This document shows positions 1 to 12,900 of a DNA stretch of 64,000 bases, piece by piece (positions within the stretch are counted from its first letter, which is position 1; each line of letters opens with the position of its first letter). The notes under the pieces are model-generated. The model saw only the letters and a list, made by a program, of their open reading frames with translations. It was not told the origin of the DNA and searched no databases. This stretch comes from Sipunculus nudus (taxonomy: Eukaryota > Annelida > Sipuncula > Golfingiida > Sipunculidae): NCBI GenBank assembly GCA_026874595.1, contig CM049316.1, positions 33,549,339 to 33,613,338 of the forward strand, given 5' to 3'. Both the position numbers and the translations under genes were made by a program.

Positions 1-898
1 AAAGACCATTTTTGCTGCGGCACATTGTGGGTATCCTTCTGGGTCCGGAGGGGCGCAAACTATATTTTTCTTCTGCTGTCCAAAGTCCAATCTAATTGAT
101 AAGGATACACTTGAAAATGGTTGACTTCTTGGTCGCTCTAATCTGATCAAAATACGGAGTGAAACTGAGGTTTTGGTCACACGGATTGTGTCACACAAAC
201 CTCCACCTGTGGCAGAATAGATTATGATGTAACTGCAATGAAAAACCAGGCAATCAATCCGACCTTCGGTACAGGATTATGTTAGGAGACAATGATAGAG
301 CGAGCTCGGTCATCACACTAAAACCATACTCAAACTGCAATCAACCGAGCGGGACCCACTGTGCTACCGGTCATTTAGCAGGGCCGGATCCAGGGTTTCT
401 TTCAAGGGGGACTGTTTTATGGACAAAACAAAACATACTCTAAAAATCATATTAGAATTTAAGTAATACAGAAACAGGTAATTAACTTGTAATTTTAGAG
501 TGTAACTGAAACGATAATTGTTCAATTTGTTTTAAGCGATGCATTATTTTCGGGTTGAGAATAAGGTGTGAATTGCATGCCGCCCCCCCCCCATCCAACC
601 TTCCAACCCACAGGATCTAACCCTGCTTGGAGATCGGTGGCCAAGATTTCAATTGAAAGGCAGTGACAAAGTGTTTAAGTTGAACCTTGTCACTCATTTG
701 CATGTACGTCAAAGGAAAATCCGGGCTCTTTGGTCTTCAGCACTGCATGAAATCGGTGTCGAGACGTTTTTTTCTCAGGAACTACCCTGCAGACTGGTGT
801 GCAATCTAGGATTTGGATTATATTAATTTGTGATCGAAGAAAGCACATACCTTGTTAATTTTGGTTCTCACAGTTTTGACACCCGAAACGGATCACTC
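1..898. other. 5' flank of the ZP-domain gene
   Basis: No coding exon is recognised here. There is a poly-C tract near 583-591. The 830-947 reading frame is open upstream of the ATG at 899, but only the part from 899 looks like protein. A promoter could not be fixed. Confidence 0.4.
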
Positions 899-946
899 AT
901 GAAGATTGTACTGTTTCCATGGCTACGCGTGGTCATTGTTTTATCG
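899..946 (+). CDS. ZP gene exon 1: signal peptide
   Basis: The exon encodes MKIVLFPWLRVVIVLS and ends at the donor TCG|GTAGGT in phase 0. Joined to the next exon it gives a hydrophobic leader followed by IMVATTEE, a plausible cleavage region. The next exon starts in the same phase, which supports this start over the GTG-initiated extension from 830. Confidence 0.65.
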
Positions 947-3900
947 GTAGGTAGAATACGTTTTTCATTTAAAACTATTGTATGTAACATTGTAGACTTG
1001 AAAATAAAATTTCCTAGATTGCTCTGATAAATTTCAATAGACTCCGTACCAGTTGGTACTTCACTGTTCTCCCTTCATCCATATTCGCTCCTAAACTCGA
1101 TTGGTCCTCATGAAAATCCCTTCTGCTATGTAGTTCCACACCTAAACCACTAGGCCACTTATAACGTCCTGCTATTAGTATAAGTATTAATATTATATTG
1201 AGGAGCTATATTAAATCTTCGGAGTGTGTTCGGAACTCGGTCTACGGCTTGGGTGACAAGGTACGATTATAGAATGTACGGTAATGTACGATTTTAGAAT
1301 AGGTGCCTTCCGAGGTTACTCCCAACCCTAATGTCAACAAGTGCATTTGAGAAAAACAATGACTTAAGGGTTTACATATCAGTTTATCACCACCCATTTT
1401 TTCCTGTACCCCATAAAATATATAGCCCTCTTTAGTATGGAACTATCCCCTTCATATAAATAAATTTTCCGGAAAATCTATAATTACTCCCAAGGTAAAG
1501 AGGCCGATATATTTGATGGGGTACAGATAAAATAGGAATGATATATGAGTGATAGTAATAACATGTGAATTCCGAATTTCCAGTATAGTTTCACCTCTTT
1601 CAAAAACATCCACCAGCTGTTCACAAGTCGGGTTGTAAACCGAATTCATAACAAGCACCAATTATTGTCTATGGTTATTTAAATATGCATATTATAATTG
1701 TTGTTTTAGATTATGGTTGCAACAACGGAAGAATTGCCAAGAAAGCGAAAAACATTCGTGAGAAAATCAAAAGAACTTTCAGATTACGGGGATGGCAAAC
1801 GTTTCATATCTAGAGGCATAAATGAAATCAGAAACGCTGAGGGCAACGATGGTAATTTGATTAGAACAATTCGTTCATTTGAACAAAAGCATAGCTTTAC
1901 CCATGGTTTATCTGATGCTAAGGTCGGAAGTTTTAGCCAATCAAATAGTTTTAGTGGTGAAAATAATGAGAATGGGGAGGGACAGGTATTGATTCCATCA
2001 GGTACAAACGATACGTCTTCAGTAGAACATTTGATGGAAGAGAACGATTCGTTCTCCGTCTTGAACGCATCAATCGGTAACGTGAAAACTAACGGAACAA
2101 ATGTTGCCAAGGGTATGCTACGGAGATTGAAGAAATGGCTGGAAGGGCGTGATTTTTGTCCTCCGCGGACAAACCACACGTGGGATGACTATTTGGAAAA
2201 GTGGAACAACTTTTTGTCAACTTTTAATGCATCAAGCGTCGACGTGAACACGTTTAATTTTACAGGCGTAGCGAAAAGATTAAACAGGCAACAGAACAAC
2301 TTAAGATTTGGAAAAGGGAAAGCCAAAGAGGAAGGCTGGAAAAGAGGCCGTGGCAAGGGGAAAGGAAAGGGGAAAGGGAAAAGCAAAAGAAAGGGAAAAG
2401 AAAAGGGGATGGGATTCACTCCTGAAGAAATAAAAAAATGGCTGGGAACCGGATGGAAAAGAGGTATTGGTAAAACTCACTCTCTTAAGAATCGTATATT
2501 AAAATCTGGATCGTCCGGTTTCTACCGTGCAAAGAAGTCGCTCAGCGTGCAGATCTTGAAAAACGCTTGCGAGTCAATGTCCGTGTGGGAAATAGCTATA
2601 CGGATGAAGTCAATCGAGGACATGAGTGGTATTGCCTTCCCCCGAGGAATCCCGGACAACCCCGAGTGCTGGCTTTGTCGACAAAACACGGATGAAGAGG
2701 GGAAAGTCGTTTATCACTTCGCTTTCAACTTGTTGAACAACGCGTGTAAACTGGTATGTCCTATTTATGTTGCTTTTATGTTCTTGGTTGATTTGTATTC
2801 AGACAAACAACTGTTACAGTGGTGAGTTTCGCTTGACTCCCGAACTGATGTGACATACCTTTCGCCTGTAGCGACGTACCTCTTCTTGTTGTGTACTAGC
2901 AGAACCACTAAAAAGGGGGTAGTTAATATTCATCTCCAGCAAACAAGATTCACAAAATTCGTATTTTCGTCTTCTATCAATAACCTGAATCGACGCAAAG
3001 TTTCCATACGCTTGCCAGAACACACAAGTAGCATTATTGAAATATGTTGCCATTTTGCGTTGCATATGTAAAAACTCTATAGAAAAACAGGAGACACCAT
3101 TTTAGTGATGTATGTTTGTACGAGAGGCATTTAACTCCAGTCGCGTCAAATCAGGGGAGAACAGTAAACGAATGATCTCATATCAGTTAGTCCATATTTT
3201 GATTTTTTGTAATAGCTAACAAGTATAGGGCGGAATAGGACAGGTGGCTGTGTTTTTATCTGCGCAGTGACCATGGGTTTATACTGAACAAATATTTTGA
3301 AATCTTCAACGTTACATTTGGACGCAATATGTGTGTGTTAATTATGCTAATAATCATGTTACCAAGATGTGGGGCTAGGTATCGCCTACAGTTTTCGTAT
3401 CGCAATATACAGTTGATCCCGTATAACTGAATATTCTAACTGTCAATCAATAATATTCATTTAAGCCGGTTATTCAAATAAGCGGGGTGCTAATCTTCAG
3501 GGTTGTAGCCGTCAATTTCATGCTATGAGTTGAGGATGGCTTGCGCGTTTTCCGTATTTTTTAGAGCTTTCAGAATGAGTTTTCACATTTTTCTTTTATT
3601 TATGTTTCAATTAGTGAGTTGATATATCTTATTTATTTATCATTTTAACATTCTCATTTACGGTGAAAATACTGAATATTTACCTGTTTGCATTTGCTAT
3701 AATACTGCAAATGGCTGATAGCTTACCGATCACGTCAATATGTCAAAGTAAATGAAAAGATTTAATACGATTTTTTAAGGATTTTGATTTACCATTAAAC
3801 AGTTAAAAACGTGATTAATCATGCATTTTATCAAGGAGGTAAACCATTTGAGCCGGCCTGGCGAGTCATATTAAAGGTTTATAGAGGAAGGAGTGGTCAG

Positions 3901-6900
3901 TGGTCCATGAGTTACAAAGGCTAATTAGCGTCACGGGCGATCAGCAGTCCGTGAGATCGTTGTCGCACATGAATATCCGGGACTGTCGTGCATGATTGAC
4001 GGATTATACTTTACAATTAACCGACATATACATTGATCAAATATTCCTAAAAACGGAGAATTTTATTTGAAAAATTAAAAAAGGTTTTGGTTTTCATTAT
4101 TTTATATTTTATATGTACATGTATTGCGATGTGACAACGTATCGCAATACGTATTGCGTTATTTTCATTGTATTAAATTTATCAGAAATAAGTTTGTTTT
4201 CTATACCTGAGATATATATACATATATATATATAAATATATATATATTAATATATATATATATATAATTCATTAATATTATTATAATTAATGATTTTGAT
4301 TGTGTTAATTATAATTACACCAAAAGCGTTTTAAAAGATCAGCTTGTTTGCAACACCACAAAATACGGCAAAATTACTAACTAATGTACTTACATGTACT
4401 TATTTGTTGTTGAGAGTACTCAAAGAAACATTTAAAATCAAATTTATCTTTAGGCCTTACATGGTCAAATAACTTTGTACTTTGTACAGAATTCTTCACT
4501 TTGGTTTGGAACAGAGAGAGAGAGAGATGGTGTGAACAATCACAGCCATTTACAACATGGCGAGGCTGCCGTTCTTAAACAATAATGTTAACTTGACATT
4601 TGATCTAATCTTCCTGCAGTTATCATAGGATGCGAGGAGAGAATTTTAATGAATGATCAGTTAATATGATCGTGTTCAGAAATTCTTTCTTTTATTTTTA
4701 AACCAATAAATCATCGAGTAGACTTGAAAAAATTCCTTGAATGGATCTGTGACCTTTAAATGGTCTATCAGGCCTACTTGGACATTTTCTACTAAACGTC
4801 TAGCGACACGGTAGCGGCTTTCACTTTTAGCGTATCATTAATCCCAGCCAATATTTGGATATCTAAATTTGCAACAGAAAAAAAGTTTTACTACAAATTG
4901 TCAGTTTTAGGCACGCTTAACAAAAATTTGAAAACAGTATCGCGATTCGCAATAAGCGAATCACCGAATCGCGATATACGGATATATGGATAATATCGCG
5001 CACCCCTACAAAGATGTAGCCAGTGCGTATGTTTGGACTGGGGACAACGTATGTTCTGTGATGATACAATAAAATAGTAGTTATTACTTAATTCAGGTGG
5101 CATCCCAGGCAAAAAAAATCTGTTTTATTAAAAATCGATTCAATAAACTCTTGGGGTATGCGTCATTCTTACCAGAAGTTTTTTCCCTATTGGTTTATAT
5201 GTATTGTTTAATTGTCCATTTTAGTTTCATATTAGTTGAACGTCAGTTATAGCTTTAATGCAAAAATAGTTATTCTTAGCGCCCAGTATAAGAGTTAGAC
5301 ATGTTATAAATATACTCATGTTTTTAAAAAATGACTATTCAAATCATGCACGATTTTCCTTACTCATCCACAATTCTTTTCCGTCTAAAACAGAATTTTA
5401 AATGTATTGAAATTTTCATTGTTAAAACATATATAATTTAAAAATTGCATATTATATATAAATATATATCCTAAAATTACATATAATAATAAATATGTAA
5501 TTGTATTAACTATAATATTTATTTTTATTTCTTAGATTAAATATATCATTAAGCTCTAACGCCTGAAGGGACATCCAACGTATAATGTTTTTTTTTTTAC
5601 TCTTGTAGAATATCCGTTTACGATCATCTTTAGTGAGCATGCGCGTGAAACTGGTCTTTCCGCTAAAAGAGGAAGCGTTGGCATTCGGCGGAAAATCACC
5701 GGAAATTGTTGTCCGTTGTCTGACCATTCAGCCCGACATATCCGTATACCTGAGGAAGTTGAACAGCACTCAAAAAGGGTAAGTTCGGCGAACTCCAGAT
5801 CACATCCTTTATTATAACACAATTTTGTAACGCCCTATTGATATAATTATTTTTCTATGCTCCGCCAAAGTAGAGCCGAGAGAGATTGCAAGTAAACATG
5901 TAAAGCCTCATTTACCGACTTCTGTGGTCTGTAGGGTTAGAGTACAGGACTAAAAGCTCGGAGATCGTTAGTTCGAATCTCAACCGAGGTCGGTCCCCGC
6001 TTAGGTTGAGCGCTCTGTAGCCCTCCTTAGATTTATGGCTTCCTCTATGTATATATATAGGATCTGAGGGTAAATATGTCTCCCCCACCCCCCGACCAGG
6101 GAAGAAATGTTGTTTTCAGTGCTGTCGTCGTCGTCATCTGTAGGTATTCTTGTGAACGCGATAATTGTTGGAGGGCTGCATATTTACTCCCGAAATTTGA
6201 AAAACTGATTGTTCCCACGAAAATCTCGGAGGAGTTCAAAACCGGTGTCCTTGACCTTCACCCTAAAGGTCAAATCTGCCGAAATATTAATTTTTTTTTT
6301 TTGGGGGGGGGGGGGGGTATCTTGTGAAAGTTCTGAAGAGCTGCATATTTTCCTTCGAAATTTGACTTACTAATGGTTCTTACCAAAATCTTGGACAAGG
6401 AATGGAATCTCGTTGACCTTGACCTTCATCTTCAAGGTAAAATCTGTCGAAATGTAACATTTTTGTGAAGCCAATAACTTTTGAAGTATTTCTTATTTTG
6501 TCCTCAACTTTAGTACACCAATTCTCCGAACAATATTCTCGGTGACCTTGGCCTTCATCTTTAAGGTCAAATCGACCGAAATATATTTTTTTTGGGTTAT
6601 ATTGTGAACACGATAACTTTTCAAGCGCTGCATATTTTCCGCCGAGATTTGAAACACTAATGGTTCCCACTGCCATCTCGGAGGAGTTCAAAATCCAGTC
6701 TTGACCTTCAGTTTCATGGTCAAATCTGCCGAAATAGAAAATTACCGTGAAGCCCATTACTTTTGCAGTATTTTACATTTTGTCCTCAAATTTGGTACAC
6801 CGATTGTTCCTACAGAGTTCTCAAAGGAGTTCGAAAGCTGAAGACCTTGACCAATTTCTTCAAGGTCAAATCAGCCAAATAATAGTTATTGTATTGTGAA

Positions 6901-9900
6901 CGCGATAACTTTTGAAGGGTTGAATATTTTCCTCCCAAATTTGAAACACTGATTGTTCCTACCAAAATCTTGGATGAGTTTGAATGCTTGGAATCTTAAC
7001 AGGTGCAGAACTCTCACCGTGCCTTCATTGATATAACCGTTATGCAACAGGTGGGGGGAGGTGGGGGGGGGGGGGGGGGAGAAATCTGTTTTCAAGTGCG
7101 AAAAATAACCATTCTAGTATTTGTTGTGAAAAGCTCTTATAAGGGCTTCCTTGAGAATGTATAAACTTGTTTTTCAACAACATGTTTATAAACACAGCAA
7201 TGTTGACAAACCGTAAAACATGTAACCTAAGATGGTAGATTGCAAATATGCGGAGGTAGGTAGGTCACACGCCATTTGCAAAGCCTTTGCTTATCTGACT
7301 TCCCCAGATGCCCTCGCTGAATTTGTTTTTTTTTTATTTTGGCAGGCCCCAACATATCATAAACACGTTGATATAAACAAAACAAGCTGCCTGTGTACGG
7401 CGATATCCACGATTTCTGACCTGGTTTTCTAAAAGCTCCAAGGGATTACCTTTGTTTAATAAAGGTCAGATAGGTGATTGGGCCCCTTTAATGGGGAGAC
7501 AGTCGTGGTTAACTCACAAGCGAGTGCGCCTTGGGGTTCCTTGGTGTTATGACTCCGCAGCTGGTGTGACACACGCCCAAGACCCACAGGGGTTTTATAA
7601 CGAGCCTGGTTGACACCAGAATTAACACGTTAAGCCCCTAGATACCACGTAGTCCAGAATGGAAGAAAGCAGATTTAAAGTATGTTAGTTAAGCAGGCAT
7701 TTAAAAGCAGAGGCCATTACTTGACAAAAACAATAAAGATGAATAGCCGATTTATAATATGATAAAAAATCACTTGATTCACCAAAATCAAATCAGTGAC
7801 TGTTTAACTTGACTTTGTCAAGAATTCACTTTTTTAAGAACTTGTGCAAGTCCTGCATGCTCCATTTTGTATCACGATAAAACGGATATTTAGTGCTCAA
7901 TAAATACACATCCGATTTAGGTTAAATGGATTCATTACAGTTTGTGCAGGGCTGCATTCTTTACAGGGGCCCATTTTTCTATCTGACCTTTATATACTAA
8001 AAGTAAACCCTTGGAGTTTTTATAAAAAAAGAAATAGCCAAAAAACGTGGATAACACAGCACACAGGCTGATTGTTTTTTTTTCAACGTGTTTATTATAT
8101 GTACAAAATAATTCAGATATGCCAGAGTTTTGCAAATGGCGTTTTGCAACATTTGACCTTTCTACCTCTGCATGTATGCAACGTACCACCTTAGGTTACA
8201 TGTTTATCGGGTTTGTCAACATTGCTGTGTTTACAAACATATTGTTGATAAACAAGTTTACACATCCTTCACAAAGGCCCTATCAGAATTTTTCACAATC
8301 AAAAGTACCCTTAGATGATTTATATATACATAGAGGAAGCCAGATATCACATAATAGGTAGGAGATTGGGCATCTTCATCTTAGAAACCAACGTGCGAGC
8401 ACATGCGTAAAATGCGCTATTCGTATTAAATTGCTCCCAAATTCCTTTATGCGCATATGTGTGTTTGCGCAAACTAGCAGGGTTACTTTAGTAACACATG
8501 GATCCAGTTGCCTGCCTGTCCATGATGACGCTTTAATAGTGACGTCATTTTGCTCGGAATCACCATAGTTCAAACAGACTTTTTATCGCAAAAAGGAAAA
8601 TCTCAAAATGTGGCCAGTTACACGTGTATACGTACCTTTGCTGAACATAGCAAGACCCATTTATATTTATAAAGATATTGAATCATCTGAACGATTTTCA
8701 CGCATATACGTGCACATGAGTTTTTTTAGCTAAAGGTATGGCATTCCGTAAGTGCGTATGCAGTAGGTATGCGTTACCTATGCGGATGCAGCTAGGAATC
8801 GGACACATTATACATTGTATTCCCTTGGAGTGATGCATGTAAGCGTATGCAGTACGTATGCGTATATTACATATGCGTATATGCATCACGTTTCGATATA
8901 AAAAAATGTGTGGTAGCGGACGGGGAAATTCTAAATCAGTGATAGGTTATTCCTCCAGCAGTTGACTTCTCTTCTCGTGTGGCTCTATACTATAGGCCCA
9001 ATGTTGCTACATAGGTATCGCATACGCATATATGGAGCGCTAGCTTTTTTATGTAAATGGTTGGATGTAACCAATATATATCCTCCGGTTTTGAAATAAT
9101 TGAGAAATCTCTCTTTTGGTGACTGCCTGACGTTACAGAATAAAATGCGCACAGAATGAATTAATCTCATGGTCAAGAGTTATCTTTTAAAATAGAAAAT
9201 AGATAAGCTATAACTACTATCCATTATGCTACAATCAGGCTGCATGCCTGAATAAATTTGCGTCACACGTAATTCGACAATAACACTATACATATCACAC
9301 TGAATGCATTGCAATTATCTAAGAAAATTATGTTCACCAAAAATACGATTTATTCCTCAGAGATGAAGAATCTGTATGGCACCCTGATTTTGTGAATGCC
9401 GAACCGGAACCGGAGCCAGAAGCGGTCGGCCCTAACGCTGAGCCGGAACCGGAAAATAACCCTATCAATCCAGAGCCCCGTCCGGAAGCGGAACCTGAAA
9501 TAAGTTCATCCCCAGCTCCAGAATTCGACCGGAAATCTTTCTTGAACAATTTCCCGAAAGTAGGAATCAATGTTTCGACTGGCCTGCAACAGGATGAGGT
9601 TTTTCTTGGCGAATACATAAATCTACATATGCAGCTTATGCGAAATCGTAAGTGTACTTTCTCGTGTTCAGGAAAGGCAGAACAAGAAACATAAATGTCG
9701 AAAAGCTTAAAAAACAATTATATTAAACTTGCTAGTTAATTGAATGGTGCTTGTCTGTATAAAATGGTTATATACAATAATTTCTCCTAATATTGCGATC
9801 ATTAATCTCAAGGTGTTCATTAACATATAATCCGAACGGATAGTATCGCCCTCTAGGTAATTAAGGTAATTTCCATGGTTGACCTTTTTTAAGTCACAGA

Positions 9901-12900
9901 AAATTAAGAACTAGAAAGCACTCACAGAGCGTAGACCTCCGCAAATGCAAATCGATCCTCTCTCACATAAAACCCAGCTTTTTGTCTGGTAGTTTGAGTA
10001 GTCAGTTTCCTGAACCTTCCTTTCCAATAAACATTAAAATTCACAGAAAAAAAAGATGTTCTTGTCTCCACTATGTCTCCTTTCTCTCACCAATGACCAG
10101 ATGGCCTGTACTGGACGTGTACAGTTAAAAAAGGAAACGGCATGCGGCAAAGGTAGTTCCTTTAAACTTACACTGTTATGACGTATTAATGCATTCTCCT
10201 TCCATGATGACGAAGTTACCATGACGACGTAATCATGGGGACGTAATTTCTTCAATAGAAGTAAACTGGACGTTTAAATGAACGTTGCAAACGTCTTTTA
10301 ATTTATTTTTTATGAAAATTTTCCCATAATCTAGGATTGGATTATTAGTATCTAATTTTTTTCCGGGGGGGGGGTGCGAAACACAAAGAACAACACATAC
10401 AAAAGACGTTGTCGACTGGATCTAGGTCTACATGTAAATTTTACTAATCCGTTTAAAAAAATTCTCTTTTTACTTTGGGCGATGGCACAGTCTTCCAACG
10501 TTTTCGCTTTCGAAATTCTCATAACACTTTCAGATATATTGCTCAGACAAACACATCCCTTAACCGCGCTGATTACCTTCACTTTCAATAACAAAGTTAA
10601 AGTGTGGTCAGCTTATGTGAATATAAAACAGGCCATCATAGACAAACCATAGTTAACAGAATCTTATCCCGAGTAAAACCGCTAATAATATCTTCACTTC
10701 CCATTTCTTAAAACAATACACTACATAATTCTGATGGAATCTGATGGAATTTTATGCATATACTATATTTCCCATACTGTTACTTCTAAATTATTGGCAA
10801 TCAATAATGTTCGAATAGGCGTATTTCAAATACACTTAATCAAATTTGAATTTGAATGAACAATGCGATATCTCATTGGTCTGGTTACAATTCTTTGTCC
10901 TGTGCGAGCCCTGGTGGTAAAACCCCGAGAATCTTGCTATAAAAGACAGTGGTTGAAGCGACGGAGATACAGAACGACAGCAATATATAACCGCTGCTTA
11001 GTGGATGTAGATAATCTCAAGTGAAGCAAAATCACTTAAAGCTAACAAATGTGGGCCAATTTGAATAGTTAATTGATAGTACTATGTTCGGTTTGCCTTA
11101 CTTTAAGGTATGGACCTGTTTGCCTCTATTTCCGCGTTAAACATCTGGGCAACACCGTCCGGGGACCCAAATGATGCACAGATGCTAAAGATAGTTGAAA
11201 ACGGGTAAGTTATTGTGATATTTATCACCATACAGCTAAACATGCAGTAGACTGCTAGTGTATAAACATTTATATATATTTTATATTTTAATTCCGTATT
11301 AGGCAACTTACAATATTCATTTAAATTATCTGTTCAACTAAACGGGATGTTAATCTTCAATGTTGTAGCCGTCATTAAGATACTATGAATTGCTGTCGGA
11401 TCGCTTGTGTATGTTTTTCGTGCTGTTTAGAACTATCTGGCTGCCAAGTTTCTAAAAAATGTACTTGCCCAAGTTCTTCCTGAACATTTAGAAGACTATA
11501 GACATTGTTAGTCATAGACATTGTTTGTCTAGGGGAAGAACACTATGTCTGATTATCTAAAATTTCTATTTTTATTTTCTTTTAATAGGATATTTGTATT
11601 GGACTTGGACTGGGACATGGACTCGGGTTCCAGTTGACTTGGACTAGAAAAAAAGAGGACTTGGACTCGAATCTTGGACTCGGATAATGTGGACTCGAAT
11701 GCTTCACAGATATACATTTCAAACCAAATAATCATTTTATATTTTTGGGCCATATATTGACATTTTGGCACGTTTCGTCCTAGAGATTACTTGTGAACAG
11801 GGTCGTAAAGGCGGACACTGGTACTATACAGATACAGGGGTATCCATGTTGGATCAGGATACATCTCTAGCCTACGCAATGCATAGAGGGATTGTGTTCA
11901 ATGTCTAACACTAATTACGAAGTTTAACATATACAACAGATACTCACAGCACGGCCCTCTCTTGCGTGTAGTCTCATCAAGGCGCTTGAATCCCTATTTA
12001 TAATAAAGTCTTCATATCTCTAGTGTTCTAAAAAATACTGCGACAGAATCAGTTCAAACTTACAAATAATAAAACGGTCATACCGTGCTATCACTTATAT
12101 TATGACATAATGACATAATAAGAAGACTTTATTATAAATAGGGATTCAAGCGCCTGTGGTCTCAACTTGCGTGTTTCGTTTACTTGACTTTTATAGGTGT
12201 AATGCCGACACGGAAACAACTGAGCCGTTGCTAGGTAACTGGGAGCCCAGTAACGTCACCGGTGATTACCAGGAGTTCACTGCACGCTTCCAGGTTTTCC
12301 GGTTTGTTAACAGCTCCTCTCTACATCTCTGGGTAGAGCTGGTCCCGTGCTGGAACAAGACCGACTGTAACATGGTGAATTCTTACCCTCACCCTTCCAT
12401 ATGTGTGTGTGTGCCAACAGTAGCCTGCCACCCGAACGTCGATATTAAATTTTGAAAACTTCGAGGGTGGCAGTACAAGCTTTAGTGTTGAGTTAAATTA
12501 GATGTATTTACCATTTCTGACCATAATCCTTCGATTTTTGTGCAAATCAAATTGTTATTCCCACAATTTTGAAAAAAAGTTACCAAATCCGGAATAAAAC
12601 ATTACAAATTATCACATCTTAAGTAAAATTACATATCTAAATACCGTGATAAGGGAAAACAAATGCATCATTCATCACAAAATTGCCCAAATATAACTCC
12701 ATTTAACATACCCTGTACGCGAGACTGCCGTGGACTTACAATCGGCGCAGATTTAACCACTGTACGGCCGACGAAGAATAAGATTTCCATTATAACTCGA
12801 GGACAAGACTGCATCACTGATATGTTAATAAGCTACAAATCTGGTTGAAAGGATTATATAGAGAAACACGTGCTACTATTTATGAATCAATCTCCAGACA

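Noticed and set aside
2189-2419. Antisense Pro/Phe-rich ORF
   Set aside because: Shadow of the Lys/Gly-repeat exon on the plus strand.
8698-8889. Cluster of GCGTATGC/GCATACG motifs
   Set aside because: Short simple repeats with palindromic character; no coherent feature could be supported.
9392-9694. Reading 9392-9694 as a stand-alone small gene
   Set aside because: The donor at 9647 and matching phases show it is an internal ZP exon; the antisense Ser/Gly-rich ORF is a shadow.
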